Assembly: GCA_000169395.1 (NCBI GenBank)
Contig: AAXZ01000002.1
Location: forward strand, 868,001 to 932,000
Direction of reading: 5' to 3'
DNA from: Rhodobacteraceae bacterium HTCC2150
Lineage (GTDB): Bacteria; Pseudomonadota; Alphaproteobacteria; Rhodobacterales; Rhodobacteraceae
DNA: 64,000 bases
Shown here: positions 1 through 8,301 of the stretch, in pieces
Numbering within the stretch: the first letter of the stretch is position 1
How the letters are laid out: every line of letters begins with the position of its first letter
Program-made: the position numbers and the translations under genes
The notes under the pieces: generated by a model
Databases searched by the model: none
Told to the model about the DNA's origin: nothing
The model's input: the letters and a program-made list of their open reading frames with translations, nothing else

Positions 1-998
1 GCTTTCTGATGGCGGGCAAAATGATCCAGCGAGGGGCCAGGTCGGTTGAGTTTCCTCAAACTGATGTATCCAGCCAACCATTCCAAATCGGCAAAATCGC
101 TGCCTTCTGTCAGGCCGTGAATCGACGCGACTAGATAAGCGGTTTTGACTTGACCATCACGCATTAACTGACGCGCCAAGTTGCGGCGACGCGGCCCCCA
201 CACCTCTGGCTTGCCTAATTTCTTGGCTTTCGATTGGGCAATAATCAAGGTCGCAGCATCTGAATACCGTCCCTTTGTCATGCGCCAAATAAAACGCTCG
301 TACGCCATGCCGCCATCATCTGCCAAAGAGGCAGGAACAGCCGCGATCATTGCGTCAACACCGTTTTCCTTACGCCGCAACCCAATGCGCGCGCGCGCAA
401 GTTTTTGCCATCCAGTGGACACTAAATCAAACATCCGTGTCGCTTCGTTTAAACGCTCAGCCCACAGCAAATTGTCCAACCGTCTTTCATGTGCTTTGCG
501 AAGTGTTTTTGGGTATTCCGCCAAATATTGCGCCTGAAGCGCCGCATCCATATTCATGTTTTCCCAACCATCCAGAATGGCCTTACCAGCATCGCCTGTC
601 CGTTTCGACTTGGTCAACGCTTGCGCATATTTCAGCGCCCCATAAGCGGTGCGTGGTTTTTGGTTTTCAAAGTATGCAATGACATCCCGAGCAGGCGTGC
701 TTGCTTTGATCGACTGTTCACCACGTTTTTGTAGTAACGGCATACCTGGCCAAATTGGGTGCGCCTGTATGAAGGCGACGTATTCGGAAAATTGACCGTT
801 TTGATCGCGCAACCGATGCCAATCAACCAATGCTCGTGCCAGCCTATCTCGGGGCATTTTCACTGAATTCCAATCACCTGAACGCATGTCTTGCATCGCC
901 CGCGCCAGATCTCGTGACGCTGCATTTCCCTGCGCGGCTGCCATCTGCGCCGTAATTGACAGCAGTATGACAAGTATCATCGTCTTAATAATTCGCAT
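1..998 (-). CDS. slt: Lytic murein transglycosylase, N-terminal part (partial at window edge)
   Basis: The minus-strand frame opens with ATG at 996-998 and stays open to the left edge, giving about 332 residues. It starts with a Sec-type signal peptide (MRIIKTMILVILLSITAQ, then an A-rich cleavage region). The rest is helical with repeated aromatic and Arg/Ala pairs (WPGMPLLQKRGEQ, YRxGLxRKxNG-like stretches), as in the superhelical U/L region of Slt70-type soluble lytic transglycosylases. These are periplasmic enzymes that cleave the MurNAc-GlcNAc bond of peptidoglycan. The catalytic goose-lysozyme-like domain would lie beyond the window, so activity cannot be confirmed. The gene is divergent from dapA. 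The family call rests on overall character and on the common slt-dapA adjacency. Confidence 0.75.
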   Translation of the reverse strand, partial: MRIIKTMILVILLSITAQMAAAQGNAASRDLARAMQDMRSGDWNSVKMPRDRLARALVDWHRLRDQNGQFSEYVAFIQAHPIWPGMPLLQKRGEQSIKASTPARDVIAYFENQKPRTAYGALKYAQALTKSKRTGDAGKAILDGWENMNMDAALQAQYLAEYPKTLRKAHERRLDNLLWAERLNEATRMFDLVSTGWQKLARARIGLRRKENGVDAMIAAVPASLADDGGMAYERFIWRMTKGRYSDAATLIIAQSKAKKLGKPEVWGPRRRNLARQLMRDGQVKTAYLVASIHGLTEGSDFADLEWLAGYISLRKLNRPGPSLDHFARHQK

Positions 999-1109
999 TT
1001 TTCGCCCAATTGCTCTTGTTTTGCCATCAGTTTAACGCCAAACGACAATGATGTAATACACAATCTTGGCAACCAGCCCTGACACGGCTAGGTTCCGCCT
1101 GTTCAAAGC

Positions 1110-1124
1110 CTGCCGAGTCGGCAG
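1110..1124. promoter_or_regulatory. 15-bp perfect palindrome just upstream of dapA
   Basis: CTGCCGA (1110-1116) and TCGGCAG (1118-1124) are exact reverse complements around one central G. They end 6 bases before the dapA Shine-Dalgarno sequence (AAAGGAG, 1131-1137). The site could be an operator, or a short leader hairpin (CTGCC/GGCAG) in the dapA mRNA. It lies in the 148-bp divergent slt/dapA intergenic region. Function is inferred from symmetry and position only. Confidence 0.35.
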
Positions 1125-1146
1125 TTTATCAAAGGAGAAGCGTGAA

Positions 1147-2019
1147 ATGTTCAAAGGATCTATGCCAGCATTGGTCACGCCGTTTAAGAACGGCGCCGTG
1201 GATATTGAAACACTTAAATCCTTGGTAGAATGGCACATCGCCGAAGGTTCCAGTGCATTGGTGCCAGTCGGAACCACGGGCGAAAGCCCAACCCTAAGCC
1301 ATGAAGAGCATGATCTCGTGGTGAAAACCGTTGTTGAAACCTCGGCTGGCCGCATTCCTGTTGTGGCAGGTGCCGGATCAAACAATACGGCTGAAACAGT
1401 TCGTCTGGTCATGGCCGCAAAAGAAGCTGGTGCAGACGCAGCCTTGGTTGTGACGCCTTATTACAACAAACCAACGCAAGCCGGCCTTAAGGCACATTTC
1501 TTGGCCGCCGCCGAATGTGGTTTGCCAATCATCATCTATAATATTCCGCCACGTTCAGTTGTCGACATGACACCCGCGACCATGGGCGAGTTGGCAAAAC
1601 ATCCGATGATAATCGGTGTAAAAGACGCCACGGCGGACCTTAGCCGTGTTCCAGCACAACGTATGACGTGTGGCGCTGATTTTGTTCAACTTTCGGGTGA
1701 AGACGCCACCGCATTGGGCTTCAACGCCCATGGCGGCCAAGGCTGTATTTCCGTGACTGCCAATGTAGCCCCGGGCTTGGTTGCTGAATTTCAAGCCGCA
1801 ACCCTAAGTGGTGATTTCGCGGGTGCGTTGGAAAAATTGGACCGCTTGATGCCTTTGCACAACGCAGTGTTCCGTGAACCCGGTCTTGTTGGTGCCAAAT
1901 ACGGTATGTCTTTGTTGGGTAAATGTTCCGAAGAGGTACGTTTACCTTTGGTTGGCCTTTCGGACGAGGCAAAAGCTGAAATGAAAGAAGCCATGCGTTT
2001 TGCAGGTCTGATCAACTAA
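1147..2019 (+). CDS. dapA: 4-hydroxy-tetrahydrodipicolinate synthase
   Basis: This 290-residue protein has the usual DapA length. It catalyses condensation of pyruvate with aspartate semialdehyde, the first committed step of lysine and meso-diaminopimelate synthesis, in the cytoplasm. Visible family features are the GTTGE substrate loop at residues 42-46, VVTPYYNKP with the catalytic Tyr region, IYNIPPRS with the Arg that binds the carboxylate, and IIGVKDAT with the Schiff-base Lys near residue 161. The frame is open from 1066, but ATG 1147 is chosen because AAAGGAG lies 9 bases upstream and [13 protein letters not shown] matches typical DapA N termini. It is divergent from slt. Confidence 0.96.
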   Translation: MFKGSMPALVTPFKNGAVDIETLKSLVEWHIAEGSSALVPVGTTGESPTLSHEEHDLVVKTVVETSAGRIPVVAGAGSNNTAETVRLVMAAKEAGADAALVVTPYYNKPTQAGLKAHFLAAAECGLPIIIYNIPPRSVVDMTPATMGELAKHPMIIGVKDATADLSRVPAQRMTCGADFVQLSGEDATALGFNAHGGQGCISVTANVAPGLVAEFQAATLSGDFAGALEKLDRLMPLHNAVFREPGLVGAKYGMSLLGKCSEEVRLPLVGLSDEAKAEMKEAMRFAGLIN

Positions 2020-2103
2020 ACCCATGTGACCTCATTTTTGAACCCTGTGCGAATGCCAATTTATTCGCTAAAGAGGTAACGTGTTAATGCCAGTGAAAAA
2101 TTT

Positions 2104-2850
2104 ATGACCCAAAAATCTGATCCTTTGGTGGCTGTTGTCATTCCCGTGAAAGACGAGGCCGAAAATATTGCCGAGCTGTTGTCAGGTATCGTCGCGGCCT
2201 GTGCGTCGTACGAAAGGTATGAGGTCGTGGCAGTGGATGACGGGTCGACTGATTTAACGGCCACGATCGTTTCTGACATGGCACGTGAAAACCCCGCAAT
2301 ACGGTTGATCCAACACAATCAATCTGGTGGGCAATCGGCTGCTGTTCATACAGGTGTGCATGCGTCGCGTGCAAAACTCATTTGCACTTTGGACGGGGAC
2401 GGACAGAACCCACCCCATGAAATACCCAAACTGCTTGCACCTTTTATGGGGTCAGATGTTTCCACAAAATTAGGTTTAGTCGCGGGTCAACGCGTTGATC
2501 GCCAAGACACAAAATCAAAACTTTGGGCATCAAAATTCGCCAACAAAATTCGGGGTTGGATTTTAAAAGACGGCACGCGCGATACGGGCTGTGGCCTAAA
2601 AGCGTTTCGCCGTGACGTTTTCATTGCTATGCCATTTTTCAACCACATGCATCGTTACCTGCCAGCCCTTTTTAAGGCGCACGGTTGGGAAATCGCCCAT
2701 GTCGATGTCAGTCACAAAGCCCGCGACGGTGGGCGCTCAAAGTATTCAAACTTGCAACGCGGTCTTGTGGGTATTGTTGATTTGATTGGTGTTTCTTGGC
2801 TATTGCGTCGCGTTAAAAAAGCGCACCCTTTGCCTGAGGATCAAAAATGA
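2104..2850 (+). CDS. Family 2 glycosyltransferase (polyprenyl-phosphate sugar transferase type)
   Basis: This 248-residue GT-A fold glycosyltransferase resembles the DPM1/ArnC group, which moves a sugar from a nucleotide donor to undecaprenyl (or dolichyl) phosphate at the inner membrane face. The N terminus has AVVIPVKDEAENI, then VVAVDDGSTD (about residues 40-50), and CTLDGDGQNPP carries the metal-binding DxD-like motif near residue 95. RDTGCGLKAFRRDVF is typical of this group. No C-terminal membrane segments are present. The stop overlaps the next start (ATGA at 2847), so it is the first gene of a coupled four-gene operon with a small LAB_N membrane protein, an ArnT-like transferase and a PAP2 phosphatase. 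The sugar cannot be told from sequence. Confidence 0.88.
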   Translation: MTQKSDPLVAVVIPVKDEAENIAELLSGIVAACASYERYEVVAVDDGSTDLTATIVSDMARENPAIRLIQHNQSGGQSAAVHTGVHASRAKLICTLDGDGQNPPHEIPKLLAPFMGSDVSTKLGLVAGQRVDRQDTKSKLWASKFANKIRGWILKDGTRDTGCGLKAFRRDVFIAMPFFNHMHRYLPALFKAHGWEIAHVDVSHKARDGGRSKYSNLQRGLVGIVDLIGVSWLLRRVKKAHPLPEDQK

Positions 2851-3149
2851 ACCCCATCTTTTTTCAATGGCTAAACGTTGAAAGCTGGCTTGAATTTTGG
2901 TGGGTAGTATTTGGCCTTGCTGGGCAGTTGTTGTTTACAGGGCGTTTTTTGGTTCAATGGATCGCATCTGAGAAGGCCAAAAAATCGGTTGTGCCCGTCG
3001 CCTTCTGGTATTTTTCTATTTCCGGTGGGATCATTTTATTGGCGTATGCGATTTATCGTCTTGATCCAGTGTTTATCCTTGGTCAGTCGCTAGGTGTGTT
3101 CATTTATGCCCGAAACTTGTGGTTGATTAAGGCTGAGAAATCACAATGA
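2847..3149 (+). CDS. Small LAB_N-domain membrane protein
   Basis: This 100-residue protein consists almost wholly of the 'lipid-A-disaccharide synthase N-terminal' (LAB_N) domain. The diagnostic pattern is GQLLFTGRFLVQWIASEKAKKS, followed by VPVAFWYFS, GGIILLAYA and a C-terminal YARNLWLI. About three hydrophobic helices are visible. The domain was named from LpxB fusions, but stand-alone copies beside DPM1-type transferases are usually read as membrane components of polyprenyl-sugar or lipid modification. It overlaps both neighbours by ATGA (2847 and 3146), which implies translational coupling. The biochemical role is unknown. Confidence 0.85.
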   Translation: MNPIFFQWLNVESWLEFWWVVFGLAGQLLFTGRFLVQWIASEKAKKSVVPVAFWYFSISGGIILLAYAIYRLDPVFILGQSLGVFIYARNLWLIKAEKSQ

Positions 3150-4564
3150 CCCGTTCAGCACCGTTGGCATTTGGTTTCATTTTGCTGGTTACTCTGGTGC
3201 GCCTAATTGCACTTTGGTTCGATAAAACGGATCTGTTTGTGGATGAAAGCCAGTATTGGCTTTGGGGCCAAGATTTGGATTTTGGCTATTACTCTAAGCC
3301 GCCACTTATCTCTTGGATTTTACGGCTAGTTACTGAACTAACCGGCAGCGTTGACAGTTTTTGGGTCAGGTTTCCGGCACCTATTTTCCATGCAGCGACT
3401 GCCAGCGTTTTGTTTTTCTTCAGTCGCCAACTCTTTGATGAACGCGCAGCATTCTGGGTTGCTGTTACGTATATCACCCTACCTATGACCAGTTTAGGCA
3501 GCTACTTGATTTCCACAGACACGATCATGTTGCCGTTTTTCGCCTTAGGTCTTTGGGCATATGTTCACGCAATTAAGACCAAAACCTTGCTCTTCGCAGT
3601 GTTGGCCGGATTGGCCATTGGTTTCGGTTTCATGGCAAAATACGCAGCGGTATATTTTTTGATGGGTGCAGGTCTGGCCGCGATATTCGTCCCAACAATG
3701 CGTCCAAGCATCAAGCAAACTGTATTGTTTATGCTCGCCTTTGCCGTCGTGATTTCTCCGAATGTCATTTGGAACGTTCAGAACGACCTAACAACAGTTT
3801 CCCACACCATGGAAAACGTGAATTGGGTCAAAGAAGATGTCGGCCTCTCGTTAAATTACACTGGAATGCTAGAGTTTTTCACCTCACAACTTTTGGTATT
3901 CGGACCGGTTCTTTTCATCGTTTTGATAATAGCGACATGGCGCCCGATTTACCCAGAGTATCGCCTTTTAGCATGGCACTCTTGGCCAATAATTGCACTT
4001 GTTGTAATCCAAGCATTACTGGCACGCGCTTATGCCAACTGGGCCGTCGCAGCCTATATCGCGGGCAGCTTGTTGGTAGTGGTTTGGCTTTTGGATAAGC
4101 GGCCTGTTTGGTTACGGGTGTCACTTGTCATTAACGGTGCCATAGCTTTACTTTTGCCCATTTTGATCGTCATGGGGCCCATAGCTGCAATCAAAGGCAA
4201 ACCAATTCTAGCAAGATACCTTGGCCGTACCGACGTAAGCGATCAAATCATGGCCCGTGCCATTGATCAGAATGCAACTGCTATTGTTTCGGACAGTCGT
4301 GCAATGATGGCTGATTTGTTTGTGCAAAACTTTAAGGGCGAAATGGTTTTGTTTTCCCGCGCCTATGACCGCCCACCGCGCAGTTATTATGAACAAGTTT
4401 TCAGCATTCCCGCGAACCACCCTTCGCCTGTATTATTTGCATCAATTGGCACACCACCTGACTGTGCAATTCATAGTGAAGCTCTGAATACGGGTGTAGG
4501 TGCCTTTGCAAACAAACCTGCCTATACCGCGCTTGTGACAACTGAATGTCTGGCAATGGAATGA
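3146..4564 (+). CDS. ArnT-like family 39 glycosyltransferase (integral membrane)
   Basis: This 472-residue protein has about 11-12 hydrophobic segments and the family 39 (PMT_2/ArnT) signature near residue 30: a DE pair in VDESQYW followed by GYYSKPPLISW. Such enzymes take a sugar from a polyprenyl-phosphate carrier and attach it to lipid A, protein or polysaccharide on the periplasmic side. The C-terminal roughly 100 residues form a soluble periplasmic domain, as in ArnT. It overlaps LAB_N upstream and PAP2 downstream by ATGA. The upstream GT2 would supply its donor (inference). The acceptor is not determined, and lipid A is suggested only by the adjacent PAP2 phosphatase. Confidence 0.87.
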   Translation: MTRSAPLAFGFILLVTLVRLIALWFDKTDLFVDESQYWLWGQDLDFGYYSKPPLISWILRLVTELTGSVDSFWVRFPAPIFHAATASVLFFFSRQLFDERAAFWVAVTYITLPMTSLGSYLISTDTIMLPFFALGLWAYVHAIKTKTLLFAVLAGLAIGFGFMAKYAAVYFLMGAGLAAIFVPTMRPSIKQTVLFMLAFAVVISPNVIWNVQNDLTTVSHTMENVNWVKEDVGLSLNYTGMLEFFTSQLLVFGPVLFIVLIIATWRPIYPEYRLLAWHSWPIIALVVIQALLARAYANWAVAAYIAGSLLVVVWLLDKRPVWLRVSLVINGAIALLLPILIVMGPIAAIKGKPILARYLGRTDVSDQIMARAIDQNATAIVSDSRAMMADLFVQNFKGEMVLFSRAYDRPPRSYYEQVFSIPANHPSPVLFASIGTPPDCAIHSEALNTGVGAFANKPAYTALVTTECLAME

Positions 4565-5226
4565 CACGCCTTTTGGTAATCATAACCGTAGCGAGCGCGA
4601 TCCTTTTCACGATTGTGCCCGAAATTGACTTGGCGCTAACGCGCGTTTTTTTTGAAAACAATGGGTTTTGGGCATCTACAAGCACACCACTGAACCAATT
4701 TCGCGACATCCTCTATGGTGCTGTTTTCGCGATGTTAGTGACCGCCCTAGTTTCATGGGGTTTTGCACTTTGTGGTCGCAGGTTATGGTCAGTTCCAACA
4801 CGGGTTTGGGCTTTCGTATCCGCCCTGATTTTAATCGGGCCTGGTTTGATCGTAAATTCCGTTCTTAAGGCATACTGGGGTCGCGCGCGGCCTGATGATG
4901 TTAAGGAATTCGGCGGCACGATGGAATTCACACCCACCTTACTTCCTTCAGATCAATGCCCCAGCAACTGTTCCTTTGTTTCAGGCGAAGGTGCGGGTGC
5001 CACTGCATTATTTATCGCTATCGCGGTATTACTGCCCTATGCTGTTGCGCCCAAATGGCAAAAATCCGTTTTATTATTGACTGGAATTATCTGTGCATTT
5101 GGCATCGCGTTGCGCGTTATGATGGGGCGTCACTTTTTGTCTGATACGGTTTTTGCGATGCTTATCGTCAGCTTGATAGCACTGCTTCTTCATCGCTTAA
5201 TCATAGGCACCAAACAAACTTCGTAA
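4561..5226 (+). CDS. PAP2-family membrane phosphatase (LpxE-like), altered motif 2
   Basis: This 221-residue protein has about six membrane segments and the three-part PAP2 acid-phosphatase signature. Motif 1 is KAYWGRARP (KX6RP, about residue 106). Motif 2 is FVSGEGA. Motif 3 is RVMMGRHFLSD (R-X5-H-X3-D, about residue 187). In motif 2 the usual PSGH is SGE, so the expected His is Glu. LpxE-type members remove phosphate from lipid A or isoprenyl/phosphatidyl lipids in the periplasm. The frame extends back to 4546, but ATG 4561 overlaps the previous stop as ATGA, like the other junctions of this operon. The substrate is inferred from context only. Confidence 0.85.
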   Translation: MTRLLVIITVASAILFTIVPEIDLALTRVFFENNGFWASTSTPLNQFRDILYGAVFAMLVTALVSWGFALCGRRLWSVPTRVWAFVSALILIGPGLIVNSVLKAYWGRARPDDVKEFGGTMEFTPTLLPSDQCPSNCSFVSGEGAGATALFIAIAVLLPYAVAPKWQKSVLLLTGIICAFGIALRVMMGRHFLSDTVFAMLIVSLIALLLHRLIIGTKQTS

Positions 5227-5273
5227 ATTACTGCCTTTAAACGGGACGATGTTACGCTTATATCAGGCGAACT

Positions 5274-5750
5274 ATGGCCAATACAAAATCAGATCCAAAC
5301 TACAAAATCATCGCAGAAAATCGCCGTGCGCGGTATGATTATGCTATTGAAGACGACATTGAATGTGGCGTGATCCTGATGGGATCCGAAGTCAAATCAA
5401 TGCGAAACGGTGGCAGTAACATCGCCGAAAGCTATGCCGCGGTAGAAGAAGGTGAATTGTGGTTAGTGAATTCATACGTCGCGCCGTATGAGCAGGCCAA
5501 AACTTGGGGCCACTTGGAAAAACGCCGCCGCAAGCTGATGGTTTCCAAACGTGAACTTTCAAAGTTGTGGCAAGCGACAGGCCGCCAAGGCATGACGCTT
5601 GTGCCACTAGTTATGTACTTCAACCACAAAGGCCGCGTTAAAATTAAACTTGGCATCGCCAAGGGTAAAAAGAACGTGGACAAGCGCCAAACCGAGGCAA
5701 AACGCGACTGGGGCCGCCAAAAAGCCCGCATTATGAAGCAGAACAGCTAG
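5274..5750 (+). CDS. smpB: SsrA-binding protein SmpB
   Basis: This 158-residue protein has the full SmpB length. It binds tmRNA and delivers it to stalled ribosomes for trans-translation. Conserved blocks are ENRRARYDY, the [19 protein letters not shown] core, [24 protein letters not shown] and the basic C-terminal tail [24 protein letters not shown], which enters the mRNA channel. It starts 47 bases after the PAP2 gene and is probably transcribed separately. The tmRNA gene itself was not found in the window. Confidence 0.97.
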   Translation: MANTKSDPNYKIIAENRRARYDYAIEDDIECGVILMGSEVKSMRNGGSNIAESYAAVEEGELWLVNSYVAPYEQAKTWGHLEKRRRKLMVSKRELSKLWQATGRQGMTLVPLVMYFNHKGRVKIKLGIAKGKKNVDKRQTEAKRDWGRQKARIMKQNS

Positions 5751-5858
5751 TTTTCCCCCTAGTCAGATTCTCTCTAAATCGCGCATACTGTGTACAACCA
5801 AGGACTGTCGTGTCGCGCCTTGGACCAATATCAACAGGCACATAAAAGGGATGAACAA

Positions 5859-6137
5859 ATGGATCTTTCTACAATTATCGGCCTTGGCGCTGGCATCATT
5901 GGTGGCAACGGCGCGGGCAAAGTTGTTTCTAGCCTGAACCAAGGTGTAGTCGTGAACTCGATCGCTGGCCTTGTTGGCGGCGGCATTGGCGCACAAGTTT
6001 TGGGTATGGTTGCACCGGCACTTGCTGGTGGCGGCATGGATATTCAAGGTATTATTGGTCAGGTCATTGGCGGTGGTGTTGGCGGCGGCGCGCTGTTGGC
6101 AATCTTTGGTGCTGTTAAAGGCGCAATGGGCAAATAA
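5859..6137 (+). CDS. Gly/Ala-rich small hydrophobic protein of unknown function
   Basis: This 92-residue protein is dominated by Gly, Ala, Val and Ile, with two or three GxxxG-rich hydrophobic stretches (IIGLGAGIIGGNGAG, GLVGGGIGAQVLGMVAPALAGGG, VIGGGVGGGALLAIFGAVKGAMG). It looks like a small inner-membrane protein whose helices pack through glycines. No catalytic motif is visible and I do not recognise a characterised family. ATG 5859 is chosen over the upstream in-frame 5790 start because AAAGGGATG lies just before it and the upstream 23 residues are hydrophilic and unlike the rest. A strong hairpin follows the stop. Confidence 0.7.
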   Translation: MDLSTIIGLGAGIIGGNGAGKVVSSLNQGVVVNSIAGLVGGGIGAQVLGMVAPALAGGGMDIQGIIGQVIGGGVGGGALLAIFGAVKGAMGK

Positions 6138-6145
6138 ACAAATCT

Positions 6146-6170
6146 CAGGGCGCGGCAATGCTGCGCCCTG
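6146..6170 (+). terminator. GC-rich hairpin after the Gly-rich protein
   Basis: CAGGGCGC (6146-6153) and GCGCCCTG (6163-6170) form a perfect 8-bp stem with a 9-nt loop, 9 bases after the stop codon at 6137. No U-tract follows, so it may be a weak or factor-assisted terminator, or an mRNA 3' stabiliser. Confidence 0.5.
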
Positions 6171-6245
6171 AATGTCGCAAGGCCAGTATGCGTCTTGCAA
6201 CCTTGGGCAAGGTCTGAAAATATCCTTTAGACAAAGGAATATCAG

Positions 6246-7100
6246 ATGCCCCACAGCGACCCCAAAACACTCGTTTCCACCCAATGGTTGGCTGATCATT
6301 TCAAAGACCCAGATCTTAGGGTTTTGGATGGCTCATGGCATTTACCCCCAACAGATCGCGATGCGCTTGCTGAATTTGAAGCAAACCACATCCCAAACGC
6401 GCGTTTCTTTGACATTGATGAAATCGCTGACAGCCGAAGCCCCCTGCCTCATATGGTTCCAACCGTTGAAAAATTCATGTCACGTGTGCGCGCCATGGGG
6501 GTTGGTGATGGTCATAAAATCGTTGTGTATGATGTTTATGGTATTCGTTCTGCTGCCCGTGTCTGGTGGCTATTTCGTTTGATGGGCCATGAAAACGTCG
6601 CGGTACTGGACGGCGGTTTGCCAAAGTGGGTCGCCGAAGGGCATCCAACAGACAGCACGCCACCCGTCATTCGTGACCGCCACATGACCGTCAACAGGCA
6701 GAACCAGTTGGTCAAAGACGTGACCGAAGTTGCAGCAGCCTCTAAACTTTGCACATCTCAAATTCTGGACGCGCGTCCCCGCGGTCGGTTTCTAGGTTCA
6801 ACACCTGAGCCGCGCGCAGGATTGCGCTCAGGGCATATGCCTAACGCAAAAAGCCTGCCTCATTCAGACATCCTAAACGCAGACGGCACGATGAAAGATT
6901 TAGCTGGTTTGCGCTCTGCCTATCAGCAAGCTGGGATCGATTTGGAAAAACCCGTTATCACCACTTGTGGATCAGGCGTAACAGCCGCTGTATTGTCACT
7001 GGGCCTTGAACGGCTAGGGCACAAAGAACACGCGCTTTATGACGGCTCTTGGGCCGAATGGGGCATCGAAAGTAACCTAAAGGTCGTCACCGGCGAATAG
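6246..7100 (+). CDS. sseA: 3-mercaptopyruvate/thiosulfate sulfurtransferase (tandem rhodanese)
   Basis: This 284-residue protein has two rhodanese domains. The inactive N-terminal copy spans about residues 5-135 (VSTQWLADHF, VLDGSWHLP, HIPNARFFDIDEIAD). The catalytic C-terminal copy ends in TTCGSGVTA, whose Cys (near residue 240) carries the persulfide. The CGSGVTA loop is typical of 3-mercaptopyruvate sulfurtransferases, whereas thiosulfate rhodaneses usually carry CRKGVT. The enzyme transfers sulfur from 3-mercaptopyruvate to thiol acceptors or cyanide. AAAGGAAT precedes the ATG. The aminotransferase gene starts 13 bases after the stop, so co-transcription is likely, and a cysteine-to-mercaptopyruvate link is plausible. 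Confidence 0.9.
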   Translation: MPHSDPKTLVSTQWLADHFKDPDLRVLDGSWHLPPTDRDALAEFEANHIPNARFFDIDEIADSRSPLPHMVPTVEKFMSRVRAMGVGDGHKIVVYDVYGIRSAARVWWLFRLMGHENVAVLDGGLPKWVAEGHPTDSTPPVIRDRHMTVNRQNQLVKDVTEVAAASKLCTSQILDARPRGRFLGSTPEPRAGLRSGHMPNAKSLPHSDILNADGTMKDLAGLRSAYQQAGIDLEKPVITTCGSGVTAAVLSLGLERLGHKEHALYDGSWAEWGIESNLKVVTGE

Positions 7101-7113
7101 ATTGGACATCGAA

Positions 7114-8301
7114 ATGTTTGACGCATTAAAACTGCAATCTCCTGACAAAATCATCGCTTTGATGAAGGCGTATCGCGAAGATCCGCGCCCTGTGAAAGTT
7201 GATCTTGGCGTAGGTGTTTACAAAACCGCCGAAGGTAACACCCCGATTATGCGCGCGGTTAAAGCCGCTGAAAAGCAACTTTGGGATGAAGAAACGACCA
7301 AAACTTATGTCGCGCTTTTGGGGGATGCCGGATTTCACGACGTCATGATTGATTTGATCCTTGGGCCAGAAACAGTGCCACGCGAAAATGTTGCTGCGGT
7401 TGCGACACCTGGTGGAACAGGTGCGGTTCATCACGGTTTAGAACTTATTCGTATGTCTAATCCAGATGTCACTGTTTGGGTGTCTGACCCCACATGGCCT
7501 AACCACATTTCGATCCTAGATTACCTTGGCATTAAGTGGCGCACATATCGATATTTTGATGCTGAAAAATGCGAAGTCGATTTTGAGGGCATGCTAGAAG
7601 ACCTAAGCCAAATCGCCGAAGGTGACGCGGTTTTATTGCATGGGTGTTGCCATAATCCGACTGGTGCTAACCTAAATTTGGGTCAAATGGCTGAGGTTGC
7701 TGAAATCATTCGCACCAAAGGCTGCGTCCCATTTGTGGACATCGCCTATCAAGGGTTTGGGGATGGTCTGGATACTGATGCCATCGCCACCCGTCATTTG
7801 GCACGTCATTTGCCAGAGGTATTGATTGCTGCCAGTTGTTCAAAGAACTTCGGCCTTTATCGTGAACGTACGGGCATTTTGCTGGGGATCACACCCAATG
7901 AAGATGCCGCAAATTTGGTGCGGGATAATATGTCCTATTTGAACCGCCAAAATTTCAGTTTTCCACCCGATCATGGTGCACGTTTGGTCACGATGATTTT
8001 GAACGATCCAGAATTGCGGGCCGATTGGCAGGCAGAGTTGGAAGAAGTCCGTGTTTCAATGTTGTCTTTGCGCCAAAAGTTGGCAGACACTTTACGCGAA
8101 CGGCTAAATTCGGATCGGTTTGACTTTGTCGCTCAACATCGCGGGATGTTTTCGCGCCTCGGCTTGACGGAGGTCGAGGTTCAACAACTGCGCGAAAAGC
8201 ATGCGATCTACATGGTGGGCGACAGCCGCATCAATATCGCAGGTCTAAATGAGGAAAACATACCGATTTTGGCAAACGCAATTGCCCAAGTTTGCGGTTA
8301 A
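7114..8301 (+). CDS. Aspartate/aromatic aminotransferase (class I, PLP)
   Basis: This 395-residue class I aminotransferase is of the AspC/TyrB type. It shows DLGVGVYK near the N terminus, TPGGTGAVHHG (cofactor phosphate region), HNPTGANL, the DIAYQGFGDGLDTD loop, SCSKNFGLYRERTG with the PLP-binding Lys, and the substrate Arg region in SRINIAGL near the C terminus. The frame also opens at TTG 7102. ATG 7114 (MFDALKLQSPDK) fits the usual MF start of the family. It may feed the sulfurtransferase upstream by transaminating cysteine (inference). Its stop overlaps the convergent NYN gene's stop in TTAA. Confidence 0.93.
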   Translation: MFDALKLQSPDKIIALMKAYREDPRPVKVDLGVGVYKTAEGNTPIMRAVKAAEKQLWDEETTKTYVALLGDAGFHDVMIDLILGPETVPRENVAAVATPGGTGAVHHGLELIRMSNPDVTVWVSDPTWPNHISILDYLGIKWRTYRYFDAEKCEVDFEGMLEDLSQIAEGDAVLLHGCCHNPTGANLNLGQMAEVAEIIRTKGCVPFVDIAYQGFGDGLDTDAIATRHLARHLPEVLIAASCSKNFGLYRERTGILLGITPNEDAANLVRDNMSYLNRQNFSFPPDHGARLVTMILNDPELRADWQAELEEVRVSMLSLRQKLADTLRERLNSDRFDFVAQHRGMFSRLGLTEVEVQQLREKHAIYMVGDSRINIAGLNEENIPILANAIAQVCG

